Shown here piece by piece: positions 48,263 through 57,398 of a DNA stretch of 64,000 nucleotides (positions are counted from its first letter, which is position 1; every line of letters begins with the position of its first letter). The position numbers and the translations under genes were made by a program. The DNA is from Deinococcus hopiensis KR-140. Its GTDB lineage: Bacteria; Deinococcota; Deinococci; Deinococcales; Deinococcaceae. Below the pieces are notes generated by a model, which saw only the letters and a program-made list of their open reading frames with translations, searched no databases and was not told where the DNA came from. The stretch spans positions 62,001 to 126,000 of the forward strand of contig NZ_FWWU01000008.1 in the NCBI RefSeq assembly GCF_900176165.1, read 5' to 3'.

Positions 48263-48835
48263 GGCCTTATGGTGAGGTCCTACCTACTCACAGCACATCA
48301 TCAATTTGCGAGTAGACGACAGAGGACAGCCGCTAATCCCCGTTTCTCTTCTCTAATTGGGCTTAGGCCAGAGCAGGCTGGGAGGCATGGATCACTCGGC
48401 CATAGGGTTGTACAGAAAGGGGAGGCCCAGGGCGTGCTGCCTGGGCCTCCCCTCGTGTTGTCCTGCTGCTCAGCCGTTGACGCTTTCCTTCAGGGTGCTG
48501 GCGACCTTGTGGGCTCCGAACACTCCTTGAGATCCCGTACGGCCAGTGGACGAACCTGCGCGAGTACTGACAGCGGAATGAGGAGCGGAACGCCGAGATC
48601 CGGGAACTGGTGGCTCGCCTCCTGGCCAGCGCTGCGCACGAGGTGGCGTCGTGAAGCTGGTCCCCGTACAACGCCGTAGGGGTCTGTGGACCCAAAGCTC
48701 GTCCGATACCTCCCAGAGCGTGTTCTGGTCATTGATCTGATCTTGATGCGGTTGCGTCGTCGTTACTGCCTCTCAGTAGATCAATATCTTCCGGATAGGC
48801 TCTTAGTCCGGAAAGCTGGCCGCGACCCTCACTTG
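48263..48835. other. Decayed intergenic region
   Basis: No full gene. A short plus-strand helix-like piece (ERNAEIRELVARLLASAAHE, about 48576-48652) lies after an in-frame stop and may be a gene remnant. A strong inverted repeat is at 48418-48453. Confidence 0.35.
48418..48453. terminator. Perfect 14-bp stem hairpin, possible bidirectional terminator
   Basis: AGGGGAGGCCCAGG, an 8-base loop, then the exact complement. Neither side has a long T-run, so the terminator call rests on stem strength alone. Confidence 0.45.
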
Positions 48836-48981
48836 TTGCGTGCCTGTTTGCCGTGGTGGCTGTGTATGATGCGCTGAAGGGTTAATGTCCTGCCAAACCC
48901 GCGTGGTCGCACGATGAGGTGAGCATCAAGCTCAAGTGGGAAGCCTGGAGTTTCCTTGACCCGGACAGTGTGGCCCTCTGA
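48836..48981 (+). pseudogene. HD-GYP domain remnant
   Basis: The translation contains CLFAVVAVYDALKG, a stop, then KPAWSHDEVSIKLKWEAWSF and LDPDSVAL. This aligns with the end of the HD-GYP protein at the window start (RVFAVVDVYDALTS, AAWTREEAM, GSHLDPDIV). It lies directly before the second TPR-GGDEF gene, suggesting that a phosphodiesterase once stood beside it. Confidence 0.65.
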
Positions 48982-49017
48982 GGAGCTTGTTTAAGTCTTG
49001 AGCGTCAGGAGCATCTC

Positions 49018-50775
49018 ATGCTGAATTCAGACCACGATCCAGTATCTGACGCCTCACAGCAGCACACCTTTCCAAAGCCAGAGGGGGTCATGGAGGCGCT
49101 TCACGGTTTACTGCATGAAGTGGAGCGCTGCAGTGCTTATGAAGATCCCCGAGGAACTTCCCTGGCCCAGCAGGTGATCGCCACAGCCCAGGAACTGTCA
49201 GTCCCAGAAATAGAAGTCCGGGCGAGACTGGCCCTGGCCTGGACTCTCCTGGAGCAGAAGCCAGCCGAAGTCCTTGAGCACGTCCAGGTGGCAACACGCC
49301 TCGCGGCCGCTTCTGGTGATCCAGCGCTGCTGGCCCAAGCGCATTGTCTTTCTGCCAGGATCGCGGTGAGTGCCAGCGATACCCCCACCATTCTCCGTGA
49401 GGCGTACTACGCGCAGCAACATGCTCAACAGGCGGGTCACCGGGAGCATCTGGTTCACGCTCACAGCCTGATGGGGATCGCCCACCTGCTGGAGGGCAAC
49501 TATAGCCACGCGCTAGTTCATCAGGAAGAAGTGCTCAAATATCTAAATCAGGTGCTTTCGCCGTCTCTGAAAACCGTTCTGCTCTGTGATGTTGGAGCGA
49601 ACTTCAATGATTTCGGGACGCCACACGAAGCCATGACCTTTCTGGAACAGGCCCTGGCCATCACGGTTGAACATGACCTGCACTTTGCCCGAATCCTGGT
49701 CCGTGAGAACTTGGGGCAGACCTTGTTGCAACTGGGTCGTCTGGAAGAAGGAGAGCGTCTTCTCCGGGAGGGATTGGATGAGGCGGTTGCCGGAAGGTAT
49801 GACCGCTGGGAAGCCTATTTCCGTTGCACCCTGGGTGAACATCTGGTGACGGTGGGTGACGTCCAGACCGGTTACGAGCAACTCATTCGCGCCACTGAAG
49901 CTGCACGACGGGTTCACGACCATTACTTGGCGTCCACTTCTGCCTCGACCCTTGGCCGCGTCTTGCGTCGGCTGGGTCGCCTGGACGAGGCGAGCTATCA
50001 CCTTGAGGTGGGGCTGAAGATCGCGCAGTCCTCGAATCTGCTTGGCCCCTGCAAACTGGCCCATCAGGAATTGAGTGAAGCGCTGGCCCAACAGGGGCAT
50101 TTTGAGGCGGCCCTGGGTCATTTCCAGCAATTCCACGAGCTGGCGATGAAGGTGCAGCTGGAAGAATCGCGCCGCCACGCACAACTGCTCATCGTTCAAC
50201 AGGAGCTTGACCGTGAACGGGAGCAGTCCAGATTCCAGCGTCAGGCCAATGACGAGTTGCGCCTGGCCCATACCGTGGTGCAGCAGCAGGCCGAGGAGCT
50301 CGCGCGGATAGCCAGTGAGGATGGGTTGACGGGTCTGGCCAACCGCCGTCACTTTATGACTCGCCTGCGCGAACGGCTAAGCGGCCCAGCGTTTGCCATT
50401 GCCTTTATTGACGTGGACCATTTCAAGGATGTGAACGATCGCTTCGGCCATCCGGTGGGAGACCAGGTCCTGATTCATCTGGGGCAGATTATGAGGCGGT
50501 ACACCCGGCCTGAAGACATGGTGGCACGCATCGGAGGCGAGGAATTTGCCGTTCTCCTGACCATCCCTGATGCCTCGCGGGCATGGGAGGTGGCCGAGCG
50601 CATTCGTGAGGCGGTGGCCGCTTACGCCTGGAGTCAGATTGTTGCTGGTCTGAACCTCACGGTCAGCCTGGGGTTCGTGATGAGTCCGGAAGCGCAGGAC
50701 CAGGACCGTCTTCTCAAACTTGCCGACACCCGCTTATACGAAGCCAAACTCTCCGGCCGCAACACCGTGGTGTGA
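49018..50775 (+). CDS. TPR-GGDEF diguanylate cyclase
   Basis: The protein has 585 residues, ATG 49018 with GGAG-like sequence upstream (caggagcatctc). TPR-type helices fill about 25-390 (HAHSLMGIAHLLEGNYSHAL; ENLGQTLLQLGRLEEGERLL). A coiled linker leads to a GGDEF domain with GLTGLANRRHFMTRLRERL, AFIDVDHFKDVNDRFGHPVG and the active loop ARIGGEEFAVLL. An RxxD inhibition site (RPED) is five residues before GGEEF. It should make cyclic di-GMP and be inhibited by its product. It is a paralogue in design of 40.3 kb but clearly diverged. Confidence 0.93.
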   Translation: MLNSDHDPVSDASQQHTFPKPEGVMEALHGLLHEVERCSAYEDPRGTSLAQQVIATAQELSVPEIEVRARLALAWTLLEQKPAEVLEHVQVATRLAAASGDPALLAQAHCLSARIAVSASDTPTILREAYYAQQHAQQAGHREHLVHAHSLMGIAHLLEGNYSHALVHQEEVLKYLNQVLSPSLKTVLLCDVGANFNDFGTPHEAMTFLEQALAITVEHDLHFARILVRENLGQTLLQLGRLEEGERLLREGLDEAVAGRYDRWEAYFRCTLGEHLVTVGDVQTGYEQLIRATEAARRVHDHYLASTSASTLGRVLRRLGRLDEASYHLEVGLKIAQSSNLLGPCKLAHQELSEALAQQGHFEAALGHFQQFHELAMKVQLEESRRHAQLLIVQQELDREREQSRFQRQANDELRLAHTVVQQQAEELARIASEDGLTGLANRRHFMTRLRERLSGPAFAIAFIDVDHFKDVNDRFGHPVGDQVLIHLGQIMRRYTRPEDMVARIGGEEFAVLLTIPDASRAWEVAERIREAVAAYAWSQIVAGLNLTVSLGFVMSPEAQDQDRLLKLADTRLYEAKLSGRNTVV

Positions 50776-51428
50776 TACCGCGCTTGTATTCGTAAACCCC
50801 CCCTCTCCCCGGTCCTGCGCAAGGCCATGGTGACGCGGGATCCAGTGCAGGGCTGGAGTGAGGGTCCCCGCTTTGTGTTGATGGTCGACGCGCCGCACTG
50901 CGGCGCGCAGGGTTCCTCGCCAATCCCGGCCCTGTTCAGCCTCCGATTCGCTTCCGAGCTGTCCTTCGCGTACCAGATGCGAATTCCAGCGGCTGTCGGC
51001 GTCACGGTGATGGCGTTGCTGACCCAGGTCGTATCACCTTATTCCATCCCGTTGCGCTGCTCTGGGGCTACTGCGTAGTCACCTCATCCATTTGGTGGAT
51101 GTTTGTCCTGGGTGTCACGCGTACACTAAGGTCATCCCACAACAAGAACCGACCGGGTGAAGTCGGCGGGCAGCCCTCTTCGAGGGCTTTTATGCTGGCA
51201 CGAGCGTCCACCCGCACGGGGACCCCCAACGGGGGCATCCCCCTGCCAGAAGACTGTCAGACCCGCGTTGGTACACCTGAGCTGTGGCCCCAGGGAGCGT
51301 TGTTCCCACGTTCCCTGGCGGGCCACGCGAACGCCAGCCGTCGCTCCAGCGGCCGTCCAGCCGTCCTTCAACGCGAACATTCCGCTGCAACACCCGTGCA
51401 CTCCCTTGGGTCCGTGCTCAAAGACGAT
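50776..51428. other. Intergenic region with terminator, no supported gene
   Basis: Long frames exist on both strands but are rich in Pro, Arg and Ser as expected for GC-rich non-coding DNA. A short palindrome GCGCCGCACTGCGGCGC lies near 50891. The terminator-like hairpin at 51172 is listed separately. Confidence 0.4.
51172..51191 (+). terminator. Short hairpin with T-run
   Basis: AGCCCTC-TTC-GAGGGCT followed by TTT. It could end a transcript coming from the GGDEF gene, about 400 bases downstream. Confidence 0.5.
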
Positions 51429-51650
51429 ATGGCCATTCACGCTGGTATCCCCGAAAAAGCCGTCAAGGCAGCCCTCCAGAAACTCAAAGACGACCCGGCC
51501 TACGAAGGCACCACCTGGGATTTCGGCAAAACCCGAGCAGGCCGCCCCATCAAGGTCTACTTCGAAGCGGAAACCATACCGCAGATCCACGCGGCCAAGA
51601 AACGCCTCGAGCAGCTCCTGGACGAAGCGGGATTTGACCTCTACCCCTGA
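51429..51650 (+). CDS. Small protein, possible winged-helix fold
   Basis: A frame of 73 residues from ATG 51429. The frame is open further back (to 51099), but that part lacks protein-like character. GIPEKAVKAALQKLKDDPAY looks like a recognition-helix pair, and TTWDFGKTRAGRPIKVYFEA like the wing strands, so a DNA-binding role is possible. A terminator follows 22 bases after the stop. Confidence 0.55.
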   Translation: MAIHAGIPEKAVKAALQKLKDDPAYEGTTWDFGKTRAGRPIKVYFEAETIPQIHAAKKRLEQLLDEAGFDLYP

Positions 51651-51671
51651 AGCCAGGCAAGACACGCTTCC

Positions 51672-51692
51672 AGCGCCCTTCAAGGGCGCTTT
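51672..51692 (+). terminator. Rho-independent terminator
   Basis: AGCGCCCTTCAAGGGCGCTTT follows the small gene ending at 51650. It separates that gene from the convergent pair on the minus strand. Confidence 0.65.
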
Positions 51693-51756
51693 GTCGTCTC
51701 CAGACAGCGCCCGCCTCAGCTCAGTCCAGGGCCCAGGGTCGCGCGCGACTCCAGAT

Positions 51757-51963
51757 TCACGCCTGCATCCCCCCAAGGTGCGGGAGGAGCACCACCTCCG
51801 CATCCCCCTCGCACACCCGCACGCCCACACGGTCCCCAGCCAGAACCTCCCAAGGCAGCGAAGACAACGGCAAGTCTTCCTCGCCCGTGTCTGGCAGAAG
51901 GACCCGGACACTTCCGCCTTGCACATCCAGGACGGTGACCACTTCGGTATCCCCATCCAACAT
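51757..51963 (-). CDS. Small beta-rich protein (DUF3006-like)
   Basis: A 68-residue protein from ATG 51963 (an upstream in-frame extension overlaps the neighbouring gene's end). Its strand pattern TEVVTVLDVQGGSVRVLLPD, LPWEVLAGDRVGVRV, EGDAEVVLL is that of a small barrel such as DUF3006 proteins. It lies 31 bases after the preceding small gene, so the two form an operon. Function is unknown. Confidence 0.55.
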   Translation of the reverse strand: MLDGDTEVVTVLDVQGGSVRVLLPDTGEEDLPLSSLPWEVLAGDRVGVRVCEGDAEVVLLPHLGGMQA

Positions 51964-51994
51964 GCGCCGCCGCCGAGCGCGCCGCTCAGTCCGA

Positions 51995-52246
51995 TCAAGG
52001 CTCGATAAACTCCACGTCCAACCAGTACTCAATGTCCGCGCTCACCGCGTACTCCGGCTCGTCGGGGAACAGTTCCTGCCAGACCTCCCAGGCCGCCGCA
52101 CGGGCGTCCTCATGGGAGCCCAGATAGGCCGCAAGCGCTTGACGGTCCTCCGGCTCCAGGCCTTCCCCTTCCAGTCCCCGGTCGTCCCGGTACGCAGCAT
52201 CCAACAACTCAGCCATCTCGGTCGGGGTCAGGTCAGCAGGACGCAT
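51995..52246 (-). CDS. Small acidic hypothetical protein
   Basis: A helical acidic protein of 83 residues starting RPADLTPTEMAELLDAAY after Met, with many Glu/Asp (DDRGLEGEGLEPEDRQAL, EYWLDVEFIEP at the end). No family is recognised. It is the first gene of a two-gene minus-strand unit. An acidic partner or DNA-mimic role can be imagined but is not supported. Confidence 0.55.
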   Translation of the reverse strand: MRPADLTPTEMAELLDAAYRDDRGLEGEGLEPEDRQALAAYLGSHEDARAAAWEVWQELFPDEPEYAVSADIEYWLDVEFIEP

Positions 52247-52963
52247 CCTCCCAAGCTACTCTCTCACCCTCTTGATGCACACACCCTACGCGGCACAATA
52301 AAGGTCTGATATCCCCGTCGCTCCGCCTCCGCTGGCTCCCTCCCGGACAAAACACCGTCCTCATTTCCTCCCCACCCGTGACGGAACTCCTGCACCTGCA
52401 TGTCGCGAAACACGGCCAGCTCCACATCACCCTACGCGCAGACATCCTCTACCTTTCCCCCGCATCGCAGGCGATGAGGTCACGCAGGCGGACCGCACCG
52501 AAGCCCGGCGCCTCGGTTATTCCGGCCCCCTGCCCATCCGCGCGCCTCAGTCGCCCGCACCACCAGAGCAGGGCTCTGCTGAGTCGCTTCTCTGGCAAGG
52601 GTGAGGGCCTCCTTGGGGGTGTGGCCGGACTTCCCCGAGAGACCTACACTCGGGTGGATCATTGGGTTGGGGGTGTTGTTGATGGGGCCTCCTGACGCTC
52701 TGGCGTAGCGTGGCCGATGAGATGAAGCGAGACCGCGTGTTTGCGCCGCTCTAGGAGCTGTGGCCCGGTCAGCCAGCGGTACATCACTCAAATGGGGCAT
52801 GGAGGCGGGGGTTTGCGCTGTTCAGGACCAGCGTGGTCAACTCTTCGCCGGAGGTGTGCCGCTGCGCCGCAGGGTGCCTTGAATCCGTGACCTGGTGGAT
52901 TCACCCGACGACCATTTTTGCTAGGCGTAGACATCCTTCTCAGCGCTGCGCAGACTGTTCTCG
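52247..52963. other. Intergenic region, no supported gene
   Basis: Frames on both strands look like non-coding GC-rich sequence. It must contain the promoters of the minus-strand pair and of the AraC regulator, but no clear hexamers were seen. Confidence 0.4.
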
Positions 52964-53908
52964 ATGGCGCACCAGCAGGCTCCTACATCAAACCTCATCC
53001 CAATGACTGTGATGCATGACGGCGCACGCCTATTTGTCGCGTCCTACCTGGTCCAGAAGACTGAACTGGACCGGGTATGGCGCTGCGGCTTCCATGCCCT
53101 GCTCTGGCTGAACGGTGGACAAGCCGCCCTTCAGTGTGACGGCGAGCACTTTGACGTGCATCCTCCCTCGCTTATCTGTCTCTCGCCAGGACAGGTATAC
53201 CGTTGGAGCGCTGCTGACAAGGCGGCACGCGCGACGCTCATCGGCTTCGAGGCTGACCTCTTCACTGCAGGTCGTGCCCAGAGTGGCCTGCTGGACGTGC
53301 AACTCCTCCACGATCTTCCGCTTTTTCAGCCCGAGGGTGGCGCTATTCTGGCCGCGGACAAGAACGCTGGCAACCTCGACTCCTTGTTCATCATGTGCCG
53401 GCAACGGTACCAGCAACTTAGTGAGCGACAGGGCAGCAAGTCGTGGCGGGTGCTCCCTTCTGAACACGAGAGCGTATTGCTCGCGTATCTGCACGTCATC
53501 CTGGTGGAGGCGGCGAGCCTCGCCCCAGTGCAAGAGCAGCCCCGGCCCGCTCCAAGCACCGACTTGCGCCTGTCCCGACTATTTCGGCTACACGCCGGGC
53601 AGCGCGTTGTGGAGCGACTTCCTGTCGCTTACTATGCTGAGTTGCTGCATGTCACGCCGGACCACCTGACGCGCGCTGTGCGGCGCTCTACTGGGCAGAC
53701 GCCCAGCGTCTGGCTACAGAAACAGCTCCTCATCGAGGCGCGTCGGCGGCTTATCCTCACGGATCAACCTGTCGAGCGGGTGGCCGAAGCGCTGAACTTC
53801 GGCTCGGCCTCGCAGTTCAGCCAGTGGGTCCGGGTGCACACGGGGCAGAGCCCGAGGCAACTCCGGCAGCAGGGCCGCGGAAAATCAACAGTTCTGAGCG
53901 GAAATTGA
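52964..53908 (+). CDS. AraC-family transcriptional regulator
   Basis: The protein has 314 residues. An N-terminal cupin-like ligand domain (GFHALLWLNGGQAALQCDGE; PPSLICLSPGQVYRWS) precedes two helix-turn-helix motifs at the C-terminus: VAYYAELLHVTPDHLTRAVR and VERVAEALNFGSASQFSQWV, followed by the AraC ending TGQSPRQLR. It sits 88 bases before the oxidoreductase and cupin genes and probably regulates them. Confidence 0.92.
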   Translation: MAHQQAPTSNLIPMTVMHDGARLFVASYLVQKTELDRVWRCGFHALLWLNGGQAALQCDGEHFDVHPPSLICLSPGQVYRWSAADKAARATLIGFEADLFTAGRAQSGLLDVQLLHDLPLFQPEGGAILAADKNAGNLDSLFIMCRQRYQQLSERQGSKSWRVLPSEHESVLLAYLHVILVEAASLAPVQEQPRPAPSTDLRLSRLFRLHAGQRVVERLPVAYYAELLHVTPDHLTRAVRRSTGQTPSVWLQKQLLIEARRRLILTDQPVERVAEALNFGSASQFSQWVRVHTGQSPRQLRQQGRGKSTVLSGN

Positions 53909-53996
53909 TCTCCCGCCTGGAAGGCGTGGAATTTAAATTCATAGGCATAAGCAGCTTCGGTCCATTCCCCCGGAGCCCCTCTGAAGGAGGATTCTT

Positions 53997-54926
53997 ATGC
54001 CTAAAGCAGTCCAACTCCACCAGTATGGCGGCCTTGAAGTTCTGAACGTCGAAGAGGTGCTGCAGCCCACTCCAGCGGCAGGTCAGGTTCTCGTGCGCGT
54101 CAAAGCCGCCGGGATCAACCCTGGCGAAGCCTCCATCCGCAAAGGTGTATTCAAGGACACCTGGCCGTCCAGCTTTCCCTCTGGTCAGGGGAGCGACTTT
54201 GCCGGTGTGGTCGAAGCGGTCGGTGAGGGCGTGTCCAGCACCCAACCTGGTGCAGAAGTCATCGGCTTCACCCACAACCGGGCCAGCCAAGCTCAATTCG
54301 TGGTGGTACCCCAAGCGCAGGTAATCCCCAAGCCCACCAACATCCCGTGGGAAGTGGCAGGTGCACTGTTTGTGGCCGGAACGACGGCCTACGCTGCTGT
54401 ACGGGCTGTGGATGTGAAAGAAGGGGACACCGTGGTGGTCTCCGGGGCCAGCGGTGGTGTAGGAACACTGGCGGTCCAGCTCGCCAAGCTTAAGGGAGCG
54501 CGCGTACTGGGGATTGCCAGCCCAGCGCGGGCCGAGTGGCTCGCGGCCCACGGCGTCGAACTGGTGCCTTACGGAGAAGATCTGAAGGAGCGCCTGCAAA
54601 CCGCAGCAAACGGTGCATTGGACGCGTTCATTGATACCCACGGCCAGGGGTACGTCAAGCTCGCTGTGGAGCTGGGCATCTCAAGGGAGCGCATCAATAC
54701 CATCATCGACTTCGCTGCGGCAGAGCAGTACGGCATCAAGGCCGAGGGCAACGCCGTGGGAGGCCGTGCGGACGTGCTTGCTGAACTGGTGGGGCTGATT
54801 GCAGACGGGCAACTGGACGTGCCTATCGCCCACACTTACCCGCTCGATAAGGTGCAGGAGGCTTACCGCGAACTCGCAACGGGTCACACGCTCGGCAAGA
54901 TCGTGCTGATCCCCGGGGAGGGGTGA
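53997..54926 (+). CDS. NADP-dependent oxidoreductase, quinone-reductase-like MDR family
   Basis: The protein has 309 residues with AAGGAGG seven bases before ATG 53997. It is a zinc-free medium-chain dehydrogenase: VLVRVKAAGINPGEASIRKG, GQGSDFAGVVEAVGEGV, AGTTAYAAVRAVDVKEGDTV, the NADP motif VVSGASGGVGTLAVQLAK, and IAHTYPLDKVQEAYRELATG near the end. It would reduce quinones or reactive enones with NADPH. Cotranslated with the cupin that follows. Confidence 0.92.
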   Translation: MPKAVQLHQYGGLEVLNVEEVLQPTPAAGQVLVRVKAAGINPGEASIRKGVFKDTWPSSFPSGQGSDFAGVVEAVGEGVSSTQPGAEVIGFTHNRASQAQFVVVPQAQVIPKPTNIPWEVAGALFVAGTTAYAAVRAVDVKEGDTVVVSGASGGVGTLAVQLAKLKGARVLGIASPARAEWLAAHGVELVPYGEDLKERLQTAANGALDAFIDTHGQGYVKLAVELGISRERINTIIDFAAAEQYGIKAEGNAVGGRADVLAELVGLIADGQLDVPIAHTYPLDKVQEAYRELATGHTLGKIVLIPGEG

Positions 54927-55456
54927 AGATGACGAGTTCTCCCAGAGCCATCCCAGCAGACGACTTCACCCGCCAGTTGACGGTGGCCCGTCCCGAAACC
55001 GATGAAACGCTCTTACACCTTGCAGTCCTGGGCGGCACCTCTACCGTTCTGGTGAGCGGGGCTCAAACCGCAGGACGCTACACGCTCATCGACATGCCCA
55101 TTCCGCCGGGCGGCGGTCCGCCCCTGCACCGCCACGATTACGAGGAGATGTTCACGTTGCTTGAGGGGGAGGTTGAACTGGCGTTCCGGGACCAGGTCCT
55201 GACTGCTCGCGCTGGTGAGACGATTAACATCCCAGCCAACGCACCACACAGGTTTAAGAACGTGTCCGCGCAGCCCGCACGGCTGCTGTGCCTGTGCACT
55301 CCAGCGGGTCAGGAGGAGTACTTCGCTGAGATCGGAGTCGTCGTGCCGACGCGCACCTCGCCCGCACCAGGGCAGAGTCCTGAGCAGCAGGCTGAATCCC
55401 GCCAGAAGGCAATGGCGTTGGCGGCCAAGTACCGCTCCGAATTCCTGCTGTCGTAA
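54923..55456 (+). CDS. Cupin-domain protein
   Basis: The protein has 177 residues from GTG 54923 overlapping the previous stop (ATG 54929 is an alternative). The cupin motifs are PPLHRHDYEEMFTLLEGEVE (His, His, Glu ligands) and INIPANAPHRFKN (last His), so a metal can bind. The C-terminal helix suggests a dimer. It forms an operon with the oxidoreductase. Substrate unknown; quercetinase-like or isomerase activity is possible. Confidence 0.88.
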   Translation: MKMTSSPRAIPADDFTRQLTVARPETDETLLHLAVLGGTSTVLVSGAQTAGRYTLIDMPIPPGGGPPLHRHDYEEMFTLLEGEVELAFRDQVLTARAGETINIPANAPHRFKNVSAQPARLLCLCTPAGQEEYFAEIGVVVPTRTSPAPGQSPEQQAESRQKAMALAAKYRSEFLLS

Positions 55457-55596
55457 CGGCTCAATGGCCGACAAGCTCACGCTGAGCGCCTCCACAGCCC
55501 CCATCAGTGACTGCACGGGACCCGGAACAGGCTTGGTCTTCGCGCTTGGGCACCTGCCCGCCAACAAGCAATAGGGGCTCCTTCAGAGGCCATTCA

Positions 55597-57057
55597 TCAC
55601 TCCACAATGATCTTGGCAACCATGTTGGTATGCGGCAAGCAGTAATACTCGAAGGTACCCTTTTTCGTAAAGGTGTAGGTCCACGCTTCTCCCTGGGCAA
55701 TCATGGTCGGCGTCCCCTTCGCTTCGTTCGAGGAGTCGAAGGCTCGAGCTTTCGGATCGCCGCCTGGTAGACCAGCTGTCACGCTGTGTCCAACCGCATC
55801 TCGGTTGACCCAGGCGACCTTGGTTCCCGCCTTCACGTGCAGTTCCTTTTGATCAAAGCCAAAGTTAACGATGTTCACCACTTTGATGGGTGAGCCCTGA
55901 GGAAGATGGTCGTAAATATGGTTATGTGCGGGGCTGTCGTCGGCATACTTTTCTGTAGGCGCCTTGGCCGTTTCAGCCGCTGCTCCATGACTGTGCGCGT
56001 GCTCGCCGACGTTCTGCAGAGGCGTTCCAGCCGCACTCAGCGCCGGACCACCCTTGATCATGACGTGAATGCCCCCGGGATAGATGCCGTTGTTGGTGAC
56101 GTCCTTGACGATGTGGTCATGGAAGGGAAAGTCCCCATCGCGTCCCTTGACCAGAACGTCAACGCGTTCCCCAGGTCCAATCAGCAGCGTGTCTTGCTGT
56201 ACCGGCTCAGGCAGTGAGAAGCCGTCTTTGTCGAGAATCAGAAAACTGTTGCCGTGCATATGCAGGCTGTGCACCTCCTCGCCGAAGTTGGCAATCCGAA
56301 TCAGATCCGTCTGACCATCCGGAATGGTGATGTCTGGAATCAGAGGGAACGACTTGCCATTCACCAGGAAGTAGTTGGGCTCGCTCTTATGCACGGGGGC
56401 AGTGGGGTTCTGGCGGCTGTCCCACTCGTCGAGGATCATGGCGTGCTCGTCCGTCCACAACTTCTCCTTCGGATTCCTGGGCTCGACCACGATGGCGCCA
56501 TACATGCCCATGTCGGCGTGCAAGTACGTCTGAAAGTGACAGTGGTACCCGAAGGTCCCCGCTTCCGTGGCCACGAACTCGTATGTGGTCTCCTGCCCAG
56601 GCAGTACCTCGGTCAGGCCGTCCATCTCCTGAGAAAGACGGTCAATGCCGTGCAGGTGGAGGGTATGAGGCTGGTCATGCGTATTCTTGAAGTGGATAAC
56701 GACGTGGTCACCCTGTTGTACAACCAAGGCGGGTCCGGGGACTGTGGGCTGCTGACCTGGGAGGCCAAAGGCCCACTGCTCGACTTTCACACCAGGCGCG
56801 ATCTCTGCCTGTATCTTGTGGACTTCGATGGTGAATTCACGCCGTTCGCCGGTGGCCCGCTGCACAGGCAGGGTGTGGTTGTCCGCCAGTTTGAAGCGCG
56901 ACACGATGGAATTCGACTCCGTCAGGCCCTGGCTCCCTGCAGTTCCCTGGGTGCTCGCGTGAGCAGAAACGAGAAGTCCAGTGGTCAGGGCAGCAGTGAC
57001 GGCAGCAACAGTGAAGGTGGCGATTTTGACGCGTTGGTTGATGGTTTGAAGATTCAT
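55597..57057 (-). CDS. Multicopper oxidase fused to a plastocyanin-like domain
   Basis: The protein has 486 residues from ATG 57057 with GGAG upstream. A signal peptide (VAAVTAALTTGLLVSAHAS) directs export. Cupredoxin 1 has HTLHLHGI and FGYHCHFQTYLHADMG; cupredoxin 2 has EVHSLHMHGNSF and FPFHDHIVKD. These are the copper ligands of two-domain multicopper oxidases and NirK-like proteins. After a His-rich linker (VGEHAHSHGAAAE, DDSPAHNHIYDH) comes a plastocyanin/azurin domain with DAVGHSVTAG and YYCLPHTNMVAKI, a complete type 1 copper site (His, Cys, His, Met). It probably oxidises a substrate or passes electrons outside the membrane. No operon partner is near. Confidence 0.9.
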   Translation of the reverse strand: MNLQTINQRVKIATFTVAAVTAALTTGLLVSAHASTQGTAGSQGLTESNSIVSRFKLADNHTLPVQRATGERREFTIEVHKIQAEIAPGVKVEQWAFGLPGQQPTVPGPALVVQQGDHVVIHFKNTHDQPHTLHLHGIDRLSQEMDGLTEVLPGQETTYEFVATEAGTFGYHCHFQTYLHADMGMYGAIVVEPRNPKEKLWTDEHAMILDEWDSRQNPTAPVHKSEPNYFLVNGKSFPLIPDITIPDGQTDLIRIANFGEEVHSLHMHGNSFLILDKDGFSLPEPVQQDTLLIGPGERVDVLVKGRDGDFPFHDHIVKDVTNNGIYPGGIHVMIKGGPALSAAGTPLQNVGEHAHSHGAAAETAKAPTEKYADDSPAHNHIYDHLPQGSPIKVVNIVNFGFDQKELHVKAGTKVAWVNRDAVGHSVTAGLPGGDPKARAFDSSNEAKGTPTMIAQGEAWTYTFTKKGTFEYYCLPHTNMVAKIIVE

Positions 57058-57398
57058 AAACTCCCTCCAGGGTGGGAGCACTGAAGCGCTCCGAAGACAC
57101 CTGGAGTTTCGAGCGGGACAGTTACCAAAGCGTTACCACGAACGCTTCAGGCCGCCACTTGGTCCCCGCTGGACGTGCGTACTGGTGAAATGACAGCGTC
57201 GAGGAGCGCCTTTTCAGGTCCTGACTCCAGAAGGGTAATGCCCTGGTAATGCCCTAAATCCAGGATGGCCACATGGCGGAATCGCCGTAGAAGTGATGGC
57301 AGTCCATCCTCTCTTCATGCAGCAGGCCCACGTCAGGGTGAAACAGGACCCCTTGAGGCCTCATATTTCACCGTCTCCACCCACAGAGTAGGAAAGCT
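57058..57398. other. Intergenic promoter region, nothing specific
   Basis: This separates the divergent multicopper oxidase and FAD monooxygenase genes. GGTAATGCCCTGGTAATGCCCT (57235 on; an 11-bp direct repeat) is the only feature seen and could be a binding site. Confidence 0.35.

Noticed and set aside
47726..48679. Plus-strand frame of 317 codons
   Set aside because: Begins inside the transposase in another frame and crosses the IS end and the target duplication, so it is not a gene.
51132..51998. Minus-strand frame of 288 codons
   Set aside because: Gly/Trp/Cys-rich low-quality translation; the smaller genes on both strands have better protein character.
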